Below, one piece after another: positions 51,686-61,751 of a stretch of 64,000 bases of DNA (position 1 is the first letter of the stretch; every line of letters starts with the position of its first letter). A program made the translations under genes and the position numbers. The notes beneath the pieces are model-generated. The model saw nothing but the letters and a program-made list of their open reading frames with translations, did no database searches and was not told where the DNA came from. The stretch is from JAVVHH01 sp963835135 (lineage in GTDB: Bacteria > Pseudomonadota > Alphaproteobacteria > Acetobacterales > Acetobacteraceae). The DNA lies in assembly GCA_963835135.1 (NCBI GenBank), contig CAWIEF010000003.1, positions 806,001 to 870,000 on the forward strand, written 5' to 3'.

Positions 51686-52843
51686 CTAATCGGCCGCCAG
51701 CGCCTGACCGGGTTCACCCGCCTCGTGCCACAGCGCGCCGCCGACGACGACGCTGTCCAGCGCGAAACGCTGCCGGCCCTCCCGCGTCTGACCCGACACG
51801 TCGGCGAACGTGAACCGCCCCTCCTCGAGTCGCATCACCGTCGCATCACCGGTGCTGCCGACCGACAAGTCGGCCAGGTCCGGCCGACGGAGCGCGTTGG
51901 CAGGTGTCGCCGTGACCGCGCGGACGATCTCGGGCAGCGCCATACCCAGCATCAGGAACTTGCTCATCGTCTCCCTGTTATCGAACGCCGGGCCGTCGAT
52001 GCACAGCACGTGCACGTCCGAGCTGATGATATCCGGCGGAAAGCCCGCCTTCAGCATCGCCTCCGCCACCCCGAAATCGAACGACCCGGCCCCGTGCCCG
52101 ATGTCGAACAGCACCCCTCGTTCCCGCGCCGCCCAACATGCCTCCTTCACCTGCCCATCCGCGGTGCAGGGCGCGTTCGGGAAAGGCTTGAAGCAATGCG
52201 TCAGCGTGTCGCCCGGCCGCAACTCGGCCAGCACATCGGTGTAGCGCGGCGGCGGCCGGTCGATATGGCACATGACCGGCAGCCCGGCCCGGTCCGCCGC
52301 TTCGAGTGCGTGATACAGCGGCGCGATCCCATTGACGCCGCTGGTGTTCGCCCCGACCCGGACCTTGATGCCACGGATCAGGTCGGGATGGGCGCGCGCC
52401 ACCTCGGCGCAGTTCGCCGTGTCCATCAGCCGCATGTCGAGGCTCTCGCCCACCATCACCGTCTTCGAAAAGGCGAATATCCCGGCGTGCCCGACATGCA
52501 GGTAGGCCAGGATGCGCGTCTGGCTGTGCTCCATCACGTGCGTGCGGAAGCCGGCGAAATTGCCCGGCCCGGCCGACCCCACGTCCAGCCACGTCGTCGT
52601 GCCCGCCCGCCGCGCCAACGCGTCCGCGTCGATGCTGATCGAGGTGCCCCCCCAATACACATGCGTATGGAAATCGATGTTGCCCGGCATGACGATGCAG
52701 CCGGCCACGTCCCGCTCGCGGGCTGCCTGCAGCCCGGCCCCGACGGCGGCCACCTTGCCGTCCGCGAACGCCACATCCGTCACCTCGTCGCGGCCTGTCC
52801 CCGGATCGATCACCCGTCCACCGCGTAGAACGACATCATGCAT
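51686..52843 (-). CDS. Amidohydrolase/deacetylase-family metallohydrolase
   Basis: TIM-barrel amidohydrolase of 385 residues. Metal ligands: HTH in DFHTHVYWGG, the likely carboxylated Lys in RGIKVRVGANTSG, His in VMCHIDRPPP and LTHCFKPF, and Asp in IISSDVHVL. This matches the amidohydrolase/deacetylase group near D-aminoacylases and imidazolonepropionase-like enzymes. The substrate is unknown. It is followed upstream by a cupin gene 12 bp away on the same strand, probably one operon. Confidence 0.9.
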   Translation of the reverse strand: MHDVVLRGGRVIDPGTGRDEVTDVAFADGKVAAVGAGLQAARERDVAGCIVMPGNIDFHTHVYWGGTSISIDADALARRAGTTTWLDVGSAGPGNFAGFRTHVMEHSQTRILAYLHVGHAGIFAFSKTVMVGESLDMRLMDTANCAEVARAHPDLIRGIKVRVGANTSGVNGIAPLYHALEAADRAGLPVMCHIDRPPPRYTDVLAELRPGDTLTHCFKPFPNAPCTADGQVKEACWAARERGVLFDIGHGAGSFDFGVAEAMLKAGFPPDIISSDVHVLCIDGPAFDNRETMSKFLMLGMALPEIVRAVTATPANALRRPDLADLSVGSTGDATVMRLEEGRFTFADVSGQTREGRQRFALDSVVVGGALWHEAGEPGQALAAD

Positions 52844-52855
52844 CGGCTTGGGTCC

Positions 52856-53311
52856 TCACGGATGTTTATGGATCGGATCGACCCAATGGACATGGTCGGG
52901 CGTCTCGACGGCATCGATGTCGAGATTGACGACGACTGCCTCGTTGTCGCTGCGGACCAGCACGCATTCCAGCGTCTCAGAGGTGCTCGCGTTGATCTCC
53001 TGATGCGGCACGTACGGCGGCACGAAGATAAAATCGCCCGGCCCGGCCTCGGCCACGTATTCGAGCTTCTCGCCCCACCGCATCCGCGCGCGGCCGCGCA
53101 CCACGTAGATGACGCTCTCCAATGCGCCATGGTGGTGCGCGCCGGTCTTGGCATCCGGATGGATATGGACCGTGCCGGCCCAGATCTTCTGGGCCCCGAC
53201 CCGTGCGAAGTTGATCGCCGCGGCCCGGTTCATGCCAGGGGTCTGCGCCGTATTGGTGTCCAGGCTGTCGCCCGGGATCACGCGGACGCCGTTGTCTTTC
53301 CAATCGGTCAT
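52856..53311 (-). CDS. Cupin-domain protein
   Basis: Small beta-barrel protein of 151 residues. Cupin motif 1 is HPDAKTGAHHHGALESVIYV and motif 2 is AGPGDFIFVPPYVPHQEIN, with a possible metal site at the His cluster. The start is ATG at 53311 (MTDWKDNGVRV); the frame upstream is unrelated sequence. Likely an isomerase, dioxygenase or sensor for the same pathway as the amidohydrolase. Divergent from the AI-2E gene. Confidence 0.88.
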   Translation of the reverse strand: MTDWKDNGVRVIPGDSLDTNTAQTPGMNRAAAINFARVGAQKIWAGTVHIHPDAKTGAHHHGALESVIYVVRGRARMRWGEKLEYVAEAGPGDFIFVPPYVPHQEINASTSETLECVLVRSDNEAVVVNLDIDAVETPDHVHWVDPIHKHP

Positions 53312-53389
53312 GTCGTGCTCCTCGGCAGTGAGCGTGACGGGTCCGGCGGAAGCGGGCAAGGTCGGGCGCGAGGGAGACACTGACGCGCG

Positions 53390-54502
53390 ATGGATCGGAT
53401 CGAGACTGAGCTTAACACCAACCGGGTCGAGCGGCGCGAGCGGCGCCAATCGGCGGCGCGGATCGTGCTGGCGGTCGCCCTGCTGGCACTCGGATGTTAC
53501 ATCCTGCAAAACTTCCTGCGCCCGCTGCTCTGGGCCGGCGTGCTCGCCATCGCCGTCGCACCGCTCTACGAGTGGGCGCGAAACCGGGCTGGCCCGAGGC
53601 GGGACGGCGTGCTGCTGCCGCTCGGCTTCACAATCGTGACCACGCTCGTCTTCCTCGTGCCGCTGGTCCTGATCGGCGTGCAGCTTGCGCAGGAGTCCGG
53701 TGCCGTCGTGCGCTGGCTGCAGGAGGTGCGCAACAACGGTCTGCCGCCGCCGCCCTGGCTCGACCGGCTGCCGGTGATGCACGACCAGGTGCTCTCCTGG
53801 TGGCAGGCCAACCTCGCCGACCCGGAAGGCGCGCGCGGCTTGATCGGCCGGGCCGACCGGCTCAATCCGCTGCAGATGGGCCGTGAACTCGGCGCCGCGG
53901 TGATCCATCGTTCAGTCGAGTTCGTCTTCACCGTCGTGACGTTGTTCTTCCTGTTCCGCGAGGGCCCAAGCCTCGGCCCGAAGGTGATGTTTGCCGCGCG
54001 CCGCCTGTTCGGACCGCAGGGCGAACCCGTGGCGCGGCAGATGGTCGCCTCCATCCACGGCACCGTCGACGGGCTGGTGCTGGTCGGCCTCGGCGAAGGC
54101 GTCGTGCTCGGGATCGGCTACGCTATCGTCGGCGCGCCACACCCCGCGCTGCTGGGCTTCATCACCGGGGTGGCCGCGGTCATCCCGGGTGGGGCGACGG
54201 CGGTGATCGCGCTGGCCGCGGGACTAGTCCTGGCGACCGGCAAGACGGTTCCCGCCATCGTCCTGTTCGGTGCCGGCGTGGCGATCATTGCGATCGCCGA
54301 CCATACGATCCGCCCGGCGTTGATCGGCGGCGCGACCAAGCTTCCGTTCCTATGGGTGCTGCTCGGCATCCTCGGCGGGGTCGAGACGTTCGGCTTGCTC
54401 GGCCTATTCCTCGGCCCGGCGGTCATGGCCGTCCTGATCTTGCTGTGGCGTGAATGGACGCGGGATGCGAAAACCGATCCAGCCGCCGACGCACCGGCCT
54501 AG
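53390..54502 (+). CDS. AI-2E family transporter (YdiK/TqsA-like)
   Basis: Polytopic membrane protein of 370 residues of the AI-2E exporter family. About seven to eight membrane segments; family blocks are RPLLWAGVLAIAVAPLYEW, GVAAVIPGGATAVIALAAGL and GGVETFGLLGLFLGPAVMAV. Family names mention AI-2 export, but many members move Na+ or other solutes. The start is at 53390. It ends 9 bp before glgP, so it may share its transcript. Confidence 0.9.
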   Translation: MDRIETELNTNRVERRERRQSAARIVLAVALLALGCYILQNFLRPLLWAGVLAIAVAPLYEWARNRAGPRRDGVLLPLGFTIVTTLVFLVPLVLIGVQLAQESGAVVRWLQEVRNNGLPPPPWLDRLPVMHDQVLSWWQANLADPEGARGLIGRADRLNPLQMGRELGAAVIHRSVEFVFTVVTLFFLFREGPSLGPKVMFAARRLFGPQGEPVARQMVASIHGTVDGLVLVGLGEGVVLGIGYAIVGAPHPALLGFITGVAAVIPGGATAVIALAAGLVLATGKTVPAIVLFGAGVAIIAIADHTIRPALIGGATKLPFLWVLLGILGGVETFGLLGLFLGPAVMAVLILLWREWTRDAKTDPAADAPA

Positions 54503-54511
54503 GACATCGCC

Positions 54512-56993
54512 ATGGACCTTCCGCATCCGTCGCCCAACCCGGCCGCCGCCGCCGAACCGGCCAAGCCCGGCGTTCCGGAGATGCGCGCGCGCATCCTCAA
54601 CAAGCTGCAATACCAGGTCGGCAAGTCGCCGGAACGCGCCAATCCGCGCGACTGGTTCTTGGCGACGGCGTTCGCCGTACGCGACGGCGTCGTCGAGTGT
54701 TGGTTCGAACTCGCGGCGGCGGTCGGTCGATGGATCGGCCAAGCGCGTCTATTATCTGTCGCTCGAGTTCCTGATCGGCCGCTTGCTCGGCGATACAATC
54801 GGCAACCTGGGCCTCACCGACATCGTCCGCGAGGCCCTGGCGCTCGAGGGCGTCGATATCGATGAGCTGCGCGAGCGTGAACCCGACGCCGCCCTCGGCA
54901 ATGGCGGCCTCGGCCGTCTGGCGGCCTGCTTCATGGAGAGCATGGCGACGCTGGAGGTCAATTGCTTCGGCTACGGCATCCGCTACGACCATGGCTTGTT
55001 CAAGCAGAAGATCACCGACGGCGTACAGGAGGAGTTGCCGGAGGACTGGCTCTCGTTCGGCAACCCCTGGGAGTTCGAGCGGGCGGAGTTCTCATACCGG
55101 ATCGGCTTCGGCGGCACCGTCGCCGCGACGCCCGACGGCACCGGGCACTCCCGCTACACCTGGCATCCGGGCGAACAGATCCTCGCCGTCGCCTACGACA
55201 CCCCCGTGGTCGGTGGCGGCGCCCGGCACGCCAATGCGCTCCGGCTCTGGTCCGCCCGCGCCCTGACCCCGCTGCATCTCGACGCCTTCAACCGCGGCGA
55301 CCACGAGGGCGCCCAGCGCGAGCGCGTGCGGACCGAGGCCGTCTCGCGCGTGCTCTATCCGGGCGACGAGAGCGACGCCGGGCAGGAGCTGCGGCTGCGG
55401 CAGGAGTTCTTCTTCGCCTCCGCCTCGCTGCAGGATCTGATCGCCCGCCACCTCAAGCAGTTCGGCGACATTCGGACCCTGTCCGACAAGGCTGCCGTCC
55501 AGCTCAACGACACCCACCCGGCCATCGTCGTGATCGAGCTGATGCGCCTGTTGATGGATGAACACGATCTTGGCTGGGACGAGGCCTGGACCATCACGGT
55601 CGCTACCGTGTCCTACACCAACCACACGCTGCTGCCCGAGGCCCTCGAGACGTGGCCGGTGCATCTGATGGAGCGCCTGCTGCCGCGGCACATGCAGATC
55701 ATCTACCTGCTCAACGCCCGCCATCTGGAGCACGTCGGCACCGTGCCGGGCGCTGACGACCGGTTGCTGGCGTCGACGTCGCTGATCGAGGAGTTCCACG
55801 GCCGCCGGGTCCGGATGGGGCACCTCGCCTTCCTGGGCAGCCATGCGATCAACGGCGTCTCGGCGCTGCACACGCGCCTGATCAAGCAATCTATCTTCCA
55901 GGACCTCGACCGCGTCTATGGCGGCCGCATCCAGAACAAGACCAACGGCATCACCTTTCGCCGCTGGCTGCACCGCGCCAATCCTGGCCTGACGGCGCTG
56001 CTGGTCGAGACGCTGGGCGAGCGCGTGCTGACCCATGCAGACGCCCTGCAAGGCCTGAAGGCCCATGCCCGCGACACGGCGTTCCAGAAGAAATTCGCCG
56101 CCCAGCGTCGCCTGCGCAAAGAGGTGCTGGCCCGGGTGATCGCCGAGCGCGTCGGTCTCGTCGTCGACCCCGACGCGCTGTTCGACGTCCATGTCAAGCG
56201 CATCCACGAATACAAGCGCCAACTGCTGAACGTGCTGCACTGCGTGGCGCTGTACGACGCGGTCCGGGCGCAGCCGACGCGAGACTGGGTCAAGCGGGTG
56301 AAGATCTTCGCCGGCAAGGCGGCGCCGGGCTATGCGGTGGCCAAGCAGATCATTCGCCTGGCGCACGACGTGGCGCATGTCGTCAACAACGATCCCTCGG
56401 TGGGCGGCCGGCTGCAGGTCGTCTTCCTGCCGAACTACAACGTCAGCCTGGCCGAGCAGATCATCCCGGCCGCCGACCTCTCGGAGCAGATCTCGACCGC
56501 CGGCATGGAGGCGTCCGGCACCGGCAATATGAAGCTGGCGCTCAACGGCGCGCTCACGATCGGCACGCTGGACGGCGCGAACGTCGAGATTCGCGACGTC
56601 GTCGGCCCGGACAACATCTTCATCTTCGGCCTGACCACCGACCAGGTGGACGCGCGCAAACGCCAGAACCTGAGCGCCTATGATTACGTTGCGGCCAGCC
56701 CGGCGCTCTCCCAGGCCATCGAGTCGATCCGTCGCGGCGCGTTCTCACCCGGCGAGCCCGATCGGTATGCCGGGCTGATCCACAACTTGCTCGAGCGCGA
56801 CACGTTCATGGTGGGTGCCGACTTCGACAGCTACGTTGACGCGCAGCACGCCGTGGACCGGCTGTGGCGCGACCCGGCGCAGTGGTGGCGCGCGGCGGTG
56901 AACAATACGGCCAGCGTCGGCTGGTTCTCCTCGGATCGCACCATCGCCCAGTATGCGGCAGAGATATGGGGAATACCGGTCGCCAACACATAA
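54512..56993 (+). CDS. glgP: Glycogen phosphorylase, frameshifted near N-terminus
   Basis: PLP enzyme releasing glucose-1-phosphate from glycogen. The start at 54512 (MDLPHPSPNP) gives the normal N-terminus through KLQYQVGKSP and VRDGVVECWFE. The frame then fails, and the protein resumes in the +1 frame as SRRRSVDGSA then KRVYYLSLEFLIGRLL. One extra base at about 54705-54711 gives an E-to-K spacing of ten residues, as in relatives. The total span is 3n+1 (826 residues corrected). The PLP site EASGTGNMKLALNG and the C-terminus are intact. First of glgP-glgC-glgA. Confidence 0.92.
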
Positions 56994-57024
56994 ACGCCGG
57001 CAAACCGGCGGGAGGGACGAACCG

Positions 57025-58308
57025 ATGGACCAGGTGACACCGCGATCTTTCAGCCGCCCGGCCCCCGCGATCCTGTCGCGGGTCGCGATGGCCTACGTCC
57101 TGGCCGGTGGCCGCGGATCGCGACTGCAGGAGTTGACGGACAACCGCGCCAAGCCCGCCGTCTATTTCGGCGGCAAAAGCCGTATCATCGACTTCGCCCT
57201 GTCCAACGCCCTGAATTCCGGCATCCGCCGGATCAGCGTCGCAACTCAATACAAGGCGCACAGCCTGATCCGTCATCTGCAGCGCGGATGGAACTTCTTC
57301 CGTCCCGAGCGCAACGAGAGCTTCGACATCCTGCCCGCCAGCCAGCGGGTCGGCGACGGCGGCTGGTACGCCGGCACCGCCGATGCGGTCTACCAGAATA
57401 TCGACATCATCGAGAGCTACGCGCCCCGCTACATCGTCCTGCTCGCCGGCGATCACATCTACAAGATGGATTACGAGCCGATGCTGCAGCAGCACGTCCA
57501 GCTCGGGGCCGACGTGACGGTCGGCTGCATCGAGGTGCCTCGGATGGAGGCGACTGGGTTCGGCGTGATGGCGGTCGACCAGGAGGATCGCATCATCTCG
57601 TTCTTGGAGAAGCCCAAGGATCCGCCCGGCATCCCCGGCGACCCGGACCATGCGCTCGCCAGCATGGGGATCTACGTCTTCGATACCGACTTCCTGATGG
57701 ACATCCTGCGCGAGGATGCGGCCGACGAGACCTCAAAGCATGATTTCGGCAGCGACATCATCCCGCGCATCGTGCGCGACGGCAAGGCCGTGGCGCATCG
57801 CTTCGCCCAGTCCTGCGTCCGCGCGCAGGGCGTGGCGGAAGCATATTGGCGCGATGTCGGCACCGTCGACGCGTATTGGCAGGCCAATATCGACCTGACC
57901 GACTTCACGCCCGCGCTCGATCTGTACGACCAGAGCTGGCCGATCTGGACCTACGGCGAAATCACCCCGCCGGCCAAGTTCATCCACAACGAGGTCAACC
58001 GACGCGGCATCGCGGTCAGCTCGCTCGTCTCCGGCGGCTGCATCATCTCCGGCAGCTCCATCCACCGCTCGCTGCTGTTCACCGGCGTGCGCACCAACTC
58101 ATATGCGACGATCGAGGCCGGCGTGGTGCTGCCCTATGCGACCATCGGGCGGCACGCGCGGCTGCGTGACGTCGTCGTCGACCGGGGTGTGCGTATCCCC
58201 GAGGGTCTCGTCGTCGGCGAGGACCCGGCGCTCGACGCCAAGCGCTTCCGCCGCACCGACCGCGGCGTCTGCCTCATCACCCAGGCGATGATCGACCGGC
58301 TGAAATGA
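57025..58308 (+). CDS. glgC: Glucose-1-phosphate adenylyltransferase
   Basis: Makes ADP-glucose, the committed step of glycogen synthesis, 427 residues. The nucleotidyltransferase motif is VLAGGRGSRLQELTDNRAKP, with YFGGKSRIIDFALSN and GTADAVYQN. The C-terminal part forms the left-handed beta-helix (GCIISGSSIHRSLLFTGV). ATG at 57025, with GGAGGG 13 bases upstream; a longer frame from 56953 overlaps glgP and is discounted. Its stop overlaps the glgA ATG by 4 bp. Confidence 0.96.
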   Translation: MDQVTPRSFSRPAPAILSRVAMAYVLAGGRGSRLQELTDNRAKPAVYFGGKSRIIDFALSNALNSGIRRISVATQYKAHSLIRHLQRGWNFFRPERNESFDILPASQRVGDGGWYAGTADAVYQNIDIIESYAPRYIVLLAGDHIYKMDYEPMLQQHVQLGADVTVGCIEVPRMEATGFGVMAVDQEDRIISFLEKPKDPPGIPGDPDHALASMGIYVFDTDFLMDILREDAADETSKHDFGSDIIPRIVRDGKAVAHRFAQSCVRAQGVAEAYWRDVGTVDAYWQANIDLTDFTPALDLYDQSWPIWTYGEITPPAKFIHNEVNRRGIAVSSLVSGGCIISGSSIHRSLLFTGVRTNSYATIEAGVVLPYATIGRHARLRDVVVDRGVRIPEGLVVGEDPALDAKRFRRTDRGVCLITQAMIDRLK

Positions 58309-59519
58309 AGGTCGCCCTGTTCAGCAAGGAATATCCGCCGAACGTCTACGGCGGCGCGGGCGTGCACGTCGAGTATCTGAGCCGCGCCCTGGCCAAGCGC
58401 ATGGACGTCGAGGTCCGCGCGTTCGGCGACGATGCCCCGGTCGGGGGCAATCCGTCGGTGCGGTTCTACCCGGACTGGCCCGAGGCCAGGCGAGACACCG
58501 ACCCGCGCTTCGCCGGCGCCGTGGACGCGTTCGAGCGCAGCCTGCGCATGGCCAAGGACCGGCTCGACGCCGACCTGGTGCACTGCCACACCTGGTACAC
58601 CGACATGGCCGGCATCCTCGCCGCCCAACTCTGGGGTGTGCCCAGCGTGCTGACCATTCATTCGCTCGAGCCGCTACGGCCCTGGAAGGTCGAGCAACTC
58701 GGCCGCGCCTACCACCTGAGCGCCTGGATGGAACGCACCGCCATCGAGCAGGCCAGCGGGATCATCGCCGTCTCCAACGAGACGCGCGACGACGTGCTGC
58801 GGCTGTTCGATGTCGCGCCCGAGCGGGTGCACGTGATCCATAACGGCATCGACGTCGAGGAGTATCGCCCCTCCATGCATGCCGACGTGCTGGACCGCCA
58901 CGGCATCGATCGAACTCGCCCCTACGTCCTGTTCGTCGGCCGGATCACGCGGCAGAAGGGTATCCTGCACCTGCTGCACGCGATCCCGCATCTCGACCCG
59001 GCGCTGCAGGTCGTGCTCTGCGCCGGGTCGCCCGACACGCCCGAGATCGGCCGCGAGATGGCGGCCGGGGTCGAGGCGTTGCAGCAGACCCGGCGTGGCA
59101 TCGTCTGGATCAGCGAGATGGTGCCCCGGGCCGACGTGATCCAGCTGTACACGCATGCCGCGCTCTTCTGCTGTCCGTCGGTCTACGAGCCGTTCGGCAT
59201 CATCAATCTCGAGGCGATGGCGTGCCACACGCCGGTGGTGGCCTCCGCCGTGGGCGGCATCAAGGAGGTCGTCGTGGCCGGAGAGACCGGGATCCTGGTC
59301 GATCCCGACCTGCGGCCGGGCAGTTTCGAGCCGTCCGATCCGGCTGCGTTCGCCGCCGGGTTGGCGGACGGGATCAATCGACTGGCCGAAGACGCCGGTC
59401 TGCGGGCCAAGATGGCCGAGGCCGGCACGAAACGCGTGCGGGATCGCTTTACTTGGGACGCAATCGCAATGAAGACGGAAGCATATTATAAAAAGATAAT
59501 CGGCGAGGTTTCACGCTGA
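58305..59519 (+). CDS. glgA: Glycogen synthase of the GT4 actinobacterial (GlgM/GlgA-Coryne) type
   Basis: Glucosyltransferase of 404 residues. EYPPNVYGGAGVHVEYLSRAL, HTWYTDMAGILAAQLWGVPS, TIHSLEPLRPWKVEQLG and CCPSVYEPFGIINLEAMAC match the corynebacterial glycogen synthase subfamily (TIGR02149), which in mycobacteria makes maltose-1-phosphate from ADP-glucose. The usual proteobacterial GT5 GlgA is longer (about 480) with a KTGGL motif, absent here. The donor is presumably ADP-glucose from glgC. ATG at 58305 overlaps the glgC stop by 4 bp. Confidence 0.92.
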   Translation: MKVALFSKEYPPNVYGGAGVHVEYLSRALAKRMDVEVRAFGDDAPVGGNPSVRFYPDWPEARRDTDPRFAGAVDAFERSLRMAKDRLDADLVHCHTWYTDMAGILAAQLWGVPSVLTIHSLEPLRPWKVEQLGRAYHLSAWMERTAIEQASGIIAVSNETRDDVLRLFDVAPERVHVIHNGIDVEEYRPSMHADVLDRHGIDRTRPYVLFVGRITRQKGILHLLHAIPHLDPALQVVLCAGSPDTPEIGREMAAGVEALQQTRRGIVWISEMVPRADVIQLYTHAALFCCPSVYEPFGIINLEAMACHTPVVASAVGGIKEVVVAGETGILVDPDLRPGSFEPSDPAAFAAGLADGINRLAEDAGLRAKMAEAGTKRVRDRFTWDAIAMKTEAYYKKIIGEVSR

Positions 59520-59605
59520 TTTTACTCTACTTGAAGCCCTGACTGGTGTTTACAAAGACATGGCAAGTGCGCGGCTTCCCCCCAGCCTGCAGCCAGCCTG
59601 AATGT

Positions 59606-59654
59606 TGGCGCGGTCGACACCACCCCCCTAGTGTCTACCGCGCCACTTTCATTT
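59606..59654 (+). terminator. Rho-independent terminator after the glg operon
   Basis: Arms at 59606-59620 (TGGCGCGGTCGACAC) and 59631-59645 (GTGTCTACCGCGCCA) pair at 14 of 15 positions around a C-rich loop, followed by CTTTCATTT. It lies 86 bp after the glgA stop and before dapB. Confidence 0.75.
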
Positions 59655-59702
59655 GCAGCCTCATGATGTTCGGGGCCTTTCGTTCGCTGCACCGGGATAA
59701 CG

Positions 59703-60464
59703 ATGCATATTGGAATTGCGGGCCTGTCGGGCCGGATGGGTCGGCTCCTCGCGGAAGAGGTGGCCGTAGCCGGGCATGATTTGGTCGGCGGCACCACCCA
59801 ACACGCGCCAGCGCCCGACGGGATCCCCGTGTTCTCGCTTCCGGCCCTCGCCGAACGGTGCGACGTTGTGATCGACTTCACCCACGCCAGCGCCGTGCAG
59901 GCCCATGCGGCCATCCTGGCGGGCGCCGGCACGGCCTGGGTTCTCGGCACATCCGGACTGTCGGCCGAGGACGACGCGAGCGTGGACCGCGCCGCCGCCC
60001 GGATCGGCATCGTCTACGCGGCCAATTTCGGGCCGGGCGTCAACATCCTGCTCGCCCTCGCCCGGCGCCTCGGCGCTGTCCTGCCGGCCGAGCAATACGA
60101 CGCCGAGATCGTAGAGATGCATCATCGCCAGAAGGTCAACTCGCCCTCCGGCACCGCCATCGCGCTCGGCCGCGCCGTGGCGGCCGGCCGTGGCGTCTCG
60201 CTGGAACGCGTAATGCAAAGCGGGCGGGATGGGCATACCGGCGCACGCCCGCCGGGCGCGATCGGGTTCGCCGCATTGCGGGGCGGCCAAGTCGTCGGCG
60301 AGCACACGCTCCTGTTCGCCGCCGCCGGCGAGCAGATCGCGGTCACCCATCGCGCCATCGATCGCCGCGTGTTCGCGACCGGCGCAGTGCGGGCTGCCGC
60401 CTGGCTCGCTGGACGCCCGCCGGGACACTACGACATGGCCGACGTGATGAGTCTCACGGCTTGA
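59703..60464 (+). CDS. dapB: 4-hydroxy-tetrahydrodipicolinate reductase
   Basis: NAD(P)H-dependent reductase of the lysine/diaminopimelate pathway, 253 residues. Cofactor motif GLSGRMGRLLAEE at the start, VIDFTHASAV, and the active site EMHHRQKVNSPSGTA (family HH..K..PSGTA). The C-terminal part GRPPGHYDMADVM is typical. ATG at 59703. It lies 99 bp before metK. Confidence 0.96.
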   Translation: MHIGIAGLSGRMGRLLAEEVAVAGHDLVGGTTQHAPAPDGIPVFSLPALAERCDVVIDFTHASAVQAHAAILAGAGTAWVLGTSGLSAEDDASVDRAAARIGIVYAANFGPGVNILLALARRLGAVLPAEQYDAEIVEMHHRQKVNSPSGTAIALGRAVAAGRGVSLERVMQSGRDGHTGARPPGAIGFAALRGGQVVGEHTLLFAAAGEQIAVTHRAIDRRVFATGAVRAAAWLAGRPPGHYDMADVMSLTA

Positions 60465-60563
60465 CCACCGCGGCCCGCTAGGCCACACAGCGTTCGCCAG
60501 GCATAAAGCCGGCACCGCGGCTGCCCAGCCATTCCCATATTCACGCGACAAGAGGAGAAATCC

Positions 60564-61751
60564 ATGCGCGACAAGGGCGAGTATCTGTTCACGTCCGAGT
60601 CGGTTTCGGAAGGTCATCCCGACAAGGTCGCTGACCGTATCAGCGACACCGTTCTCGACACTTTCCTGGCCGCGGACCCGCTGGCCCGCGTCGCATGCGA
60701 GACCCTGGTCACCACCAACCGCGTGGTCTTGGCCGGCGAGGTGCGCGGGCCCGAAAGCGTGACCCCTGACCTGCTCATCGAGCGTGCCCGCGAGGCCATC
60801 CGCGACATCGGCTATGACCAGTCCGGCTTCAGCTGGAAGAACGCCCAGATCGACTGCCTGCTGCACGCGCAGAGCGCCGACATCGCCGTCGGCGTCGATA
60901 GCGCCGGCAACAAGGACGAAGGCGCCGGCGACCAGGGCATCATGTTCGGCTACGCCTGCACCGAAACGCCCGCCCTCATGCCGGCCCCGCTGCACTATGC
61001 GCACCAGATCCTGCGCCGCATCCGTGATGGCCGCGTGGCCGGTGACGACATGGTCGCCGGGCTGCTGCCGGACGCGAAAAGCCAGGTCACGCTGAAATAC
61101 GTCGACGGCAAGCCGGTCAAGGCGACCAGCATCGTCGTCTCGACGCAGCACGAGGAGGGCATGGACCAGAGCGAGATCAAGCATCGCCTCAAGGGCCTGA
61201 TCGCCAGCACCCTGCCCGAGGGCTGGATGTGCGCCGATGCCGACCTCTACGTGAACCCGACCGGCAATTTCGTCATCGGCGGCCCCGACGGCGATTGCGG
61301 GCTGACCGGGCGCAAGATCATCGTCGACACCTATGGCGGCGCCTCGCCGCACGGCGGCGGCGCGTTCAGCGGCAAGGACCCGACCAAGGTCGACCGCAGC
61401 GCTGCCTATGCCTGCCGCTACCTGGCCAAGAACGTGGTCGCCGCCGGGCTGGCCGAGAAGTGCACGATCCAGATCAGTTACGCGATCGGCGTGGCGCATC
61501 CGCTCTCCGTCTATGTCGACCTGCAGGACACCGGGCGCGACATCGACGAGGAAAAGCTCGTCGGCGTGCTGCGCGACGTCATGGACCTCAGCCCGCGCGG
61601 CATCCGCGAGCACCTGCGCATGAATCGTCCGATCTACGCCGTCACCTCCGCCTACGGCCATTTCGGCCGCGAGCCCGACGACGCGCTGGACAACTTCACC
61701 TGGGAGCGCACGGACCTTGTCCCCGAGCTCCGCAGCGCGTTCGGCCGCTAA
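60564..61751 (+). CDS. metK: S-adenosylmethionine synthetase
   Basis: Makes SAM from ATP and methionine, 395 residues. Signatures: SVSEGHPDKVADRISD, the GAGDQGIMFGYAC block and the P-loop-like GGGAFSGKDPTKVDRSAAY. AGAGGAG is directly upstream of the ATG at 60564. The 99 bp leader shows no riboswitch that I could fit. The trmB frame overlaps its end. Confidence 0.97.
   Translation: MRDKGEYLFTSESVSEGHPDKVADRISDTVLDTFLAADPLARVACETLVTTNRVVLAGEVRGPESVTPDLLIERAREAIRDIGYDQSGFSWKNAQIDCLLHAQSADIAVGVDSAGNKDEGAGDQGIMFGYACTETPALMPAPLHYAHQILRRIRDGRVAGDDMVAGLLPDAKSQVTLKYVDGKPVKATSIVVSTQHEEGMDQSEIKHRLKGLIASTLPEGWMCADADLYVNPTGNFVIGGPDGDCGLTGRKIIVDTYGGASPHGGGAFSGKDPTKVDRSAAYACRYLAKNVVAAGLAEKCTIQISYAIGVAHPLSVYVDLQDTGRDIDEEKLVGVLRDVMDLSPRGIREHLRMNRPIYAVTSAYGHFGREPDDALDNFTWERTDLVPELRSAFGR

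Noticed and set aside
60465..60563. Possible SAM riboswitch before metK
   Set aside because: I could pair GGC with GCC around ATAAA and a few other short stems, but could not fit the SAM-II or SAM/SAH consensus. A covariance-model search would decide.
59661..61661. A 666-codon minus-strand frame opposite dapB and metK
   Set aside because: Antisense shadow of two highly conserved genes.
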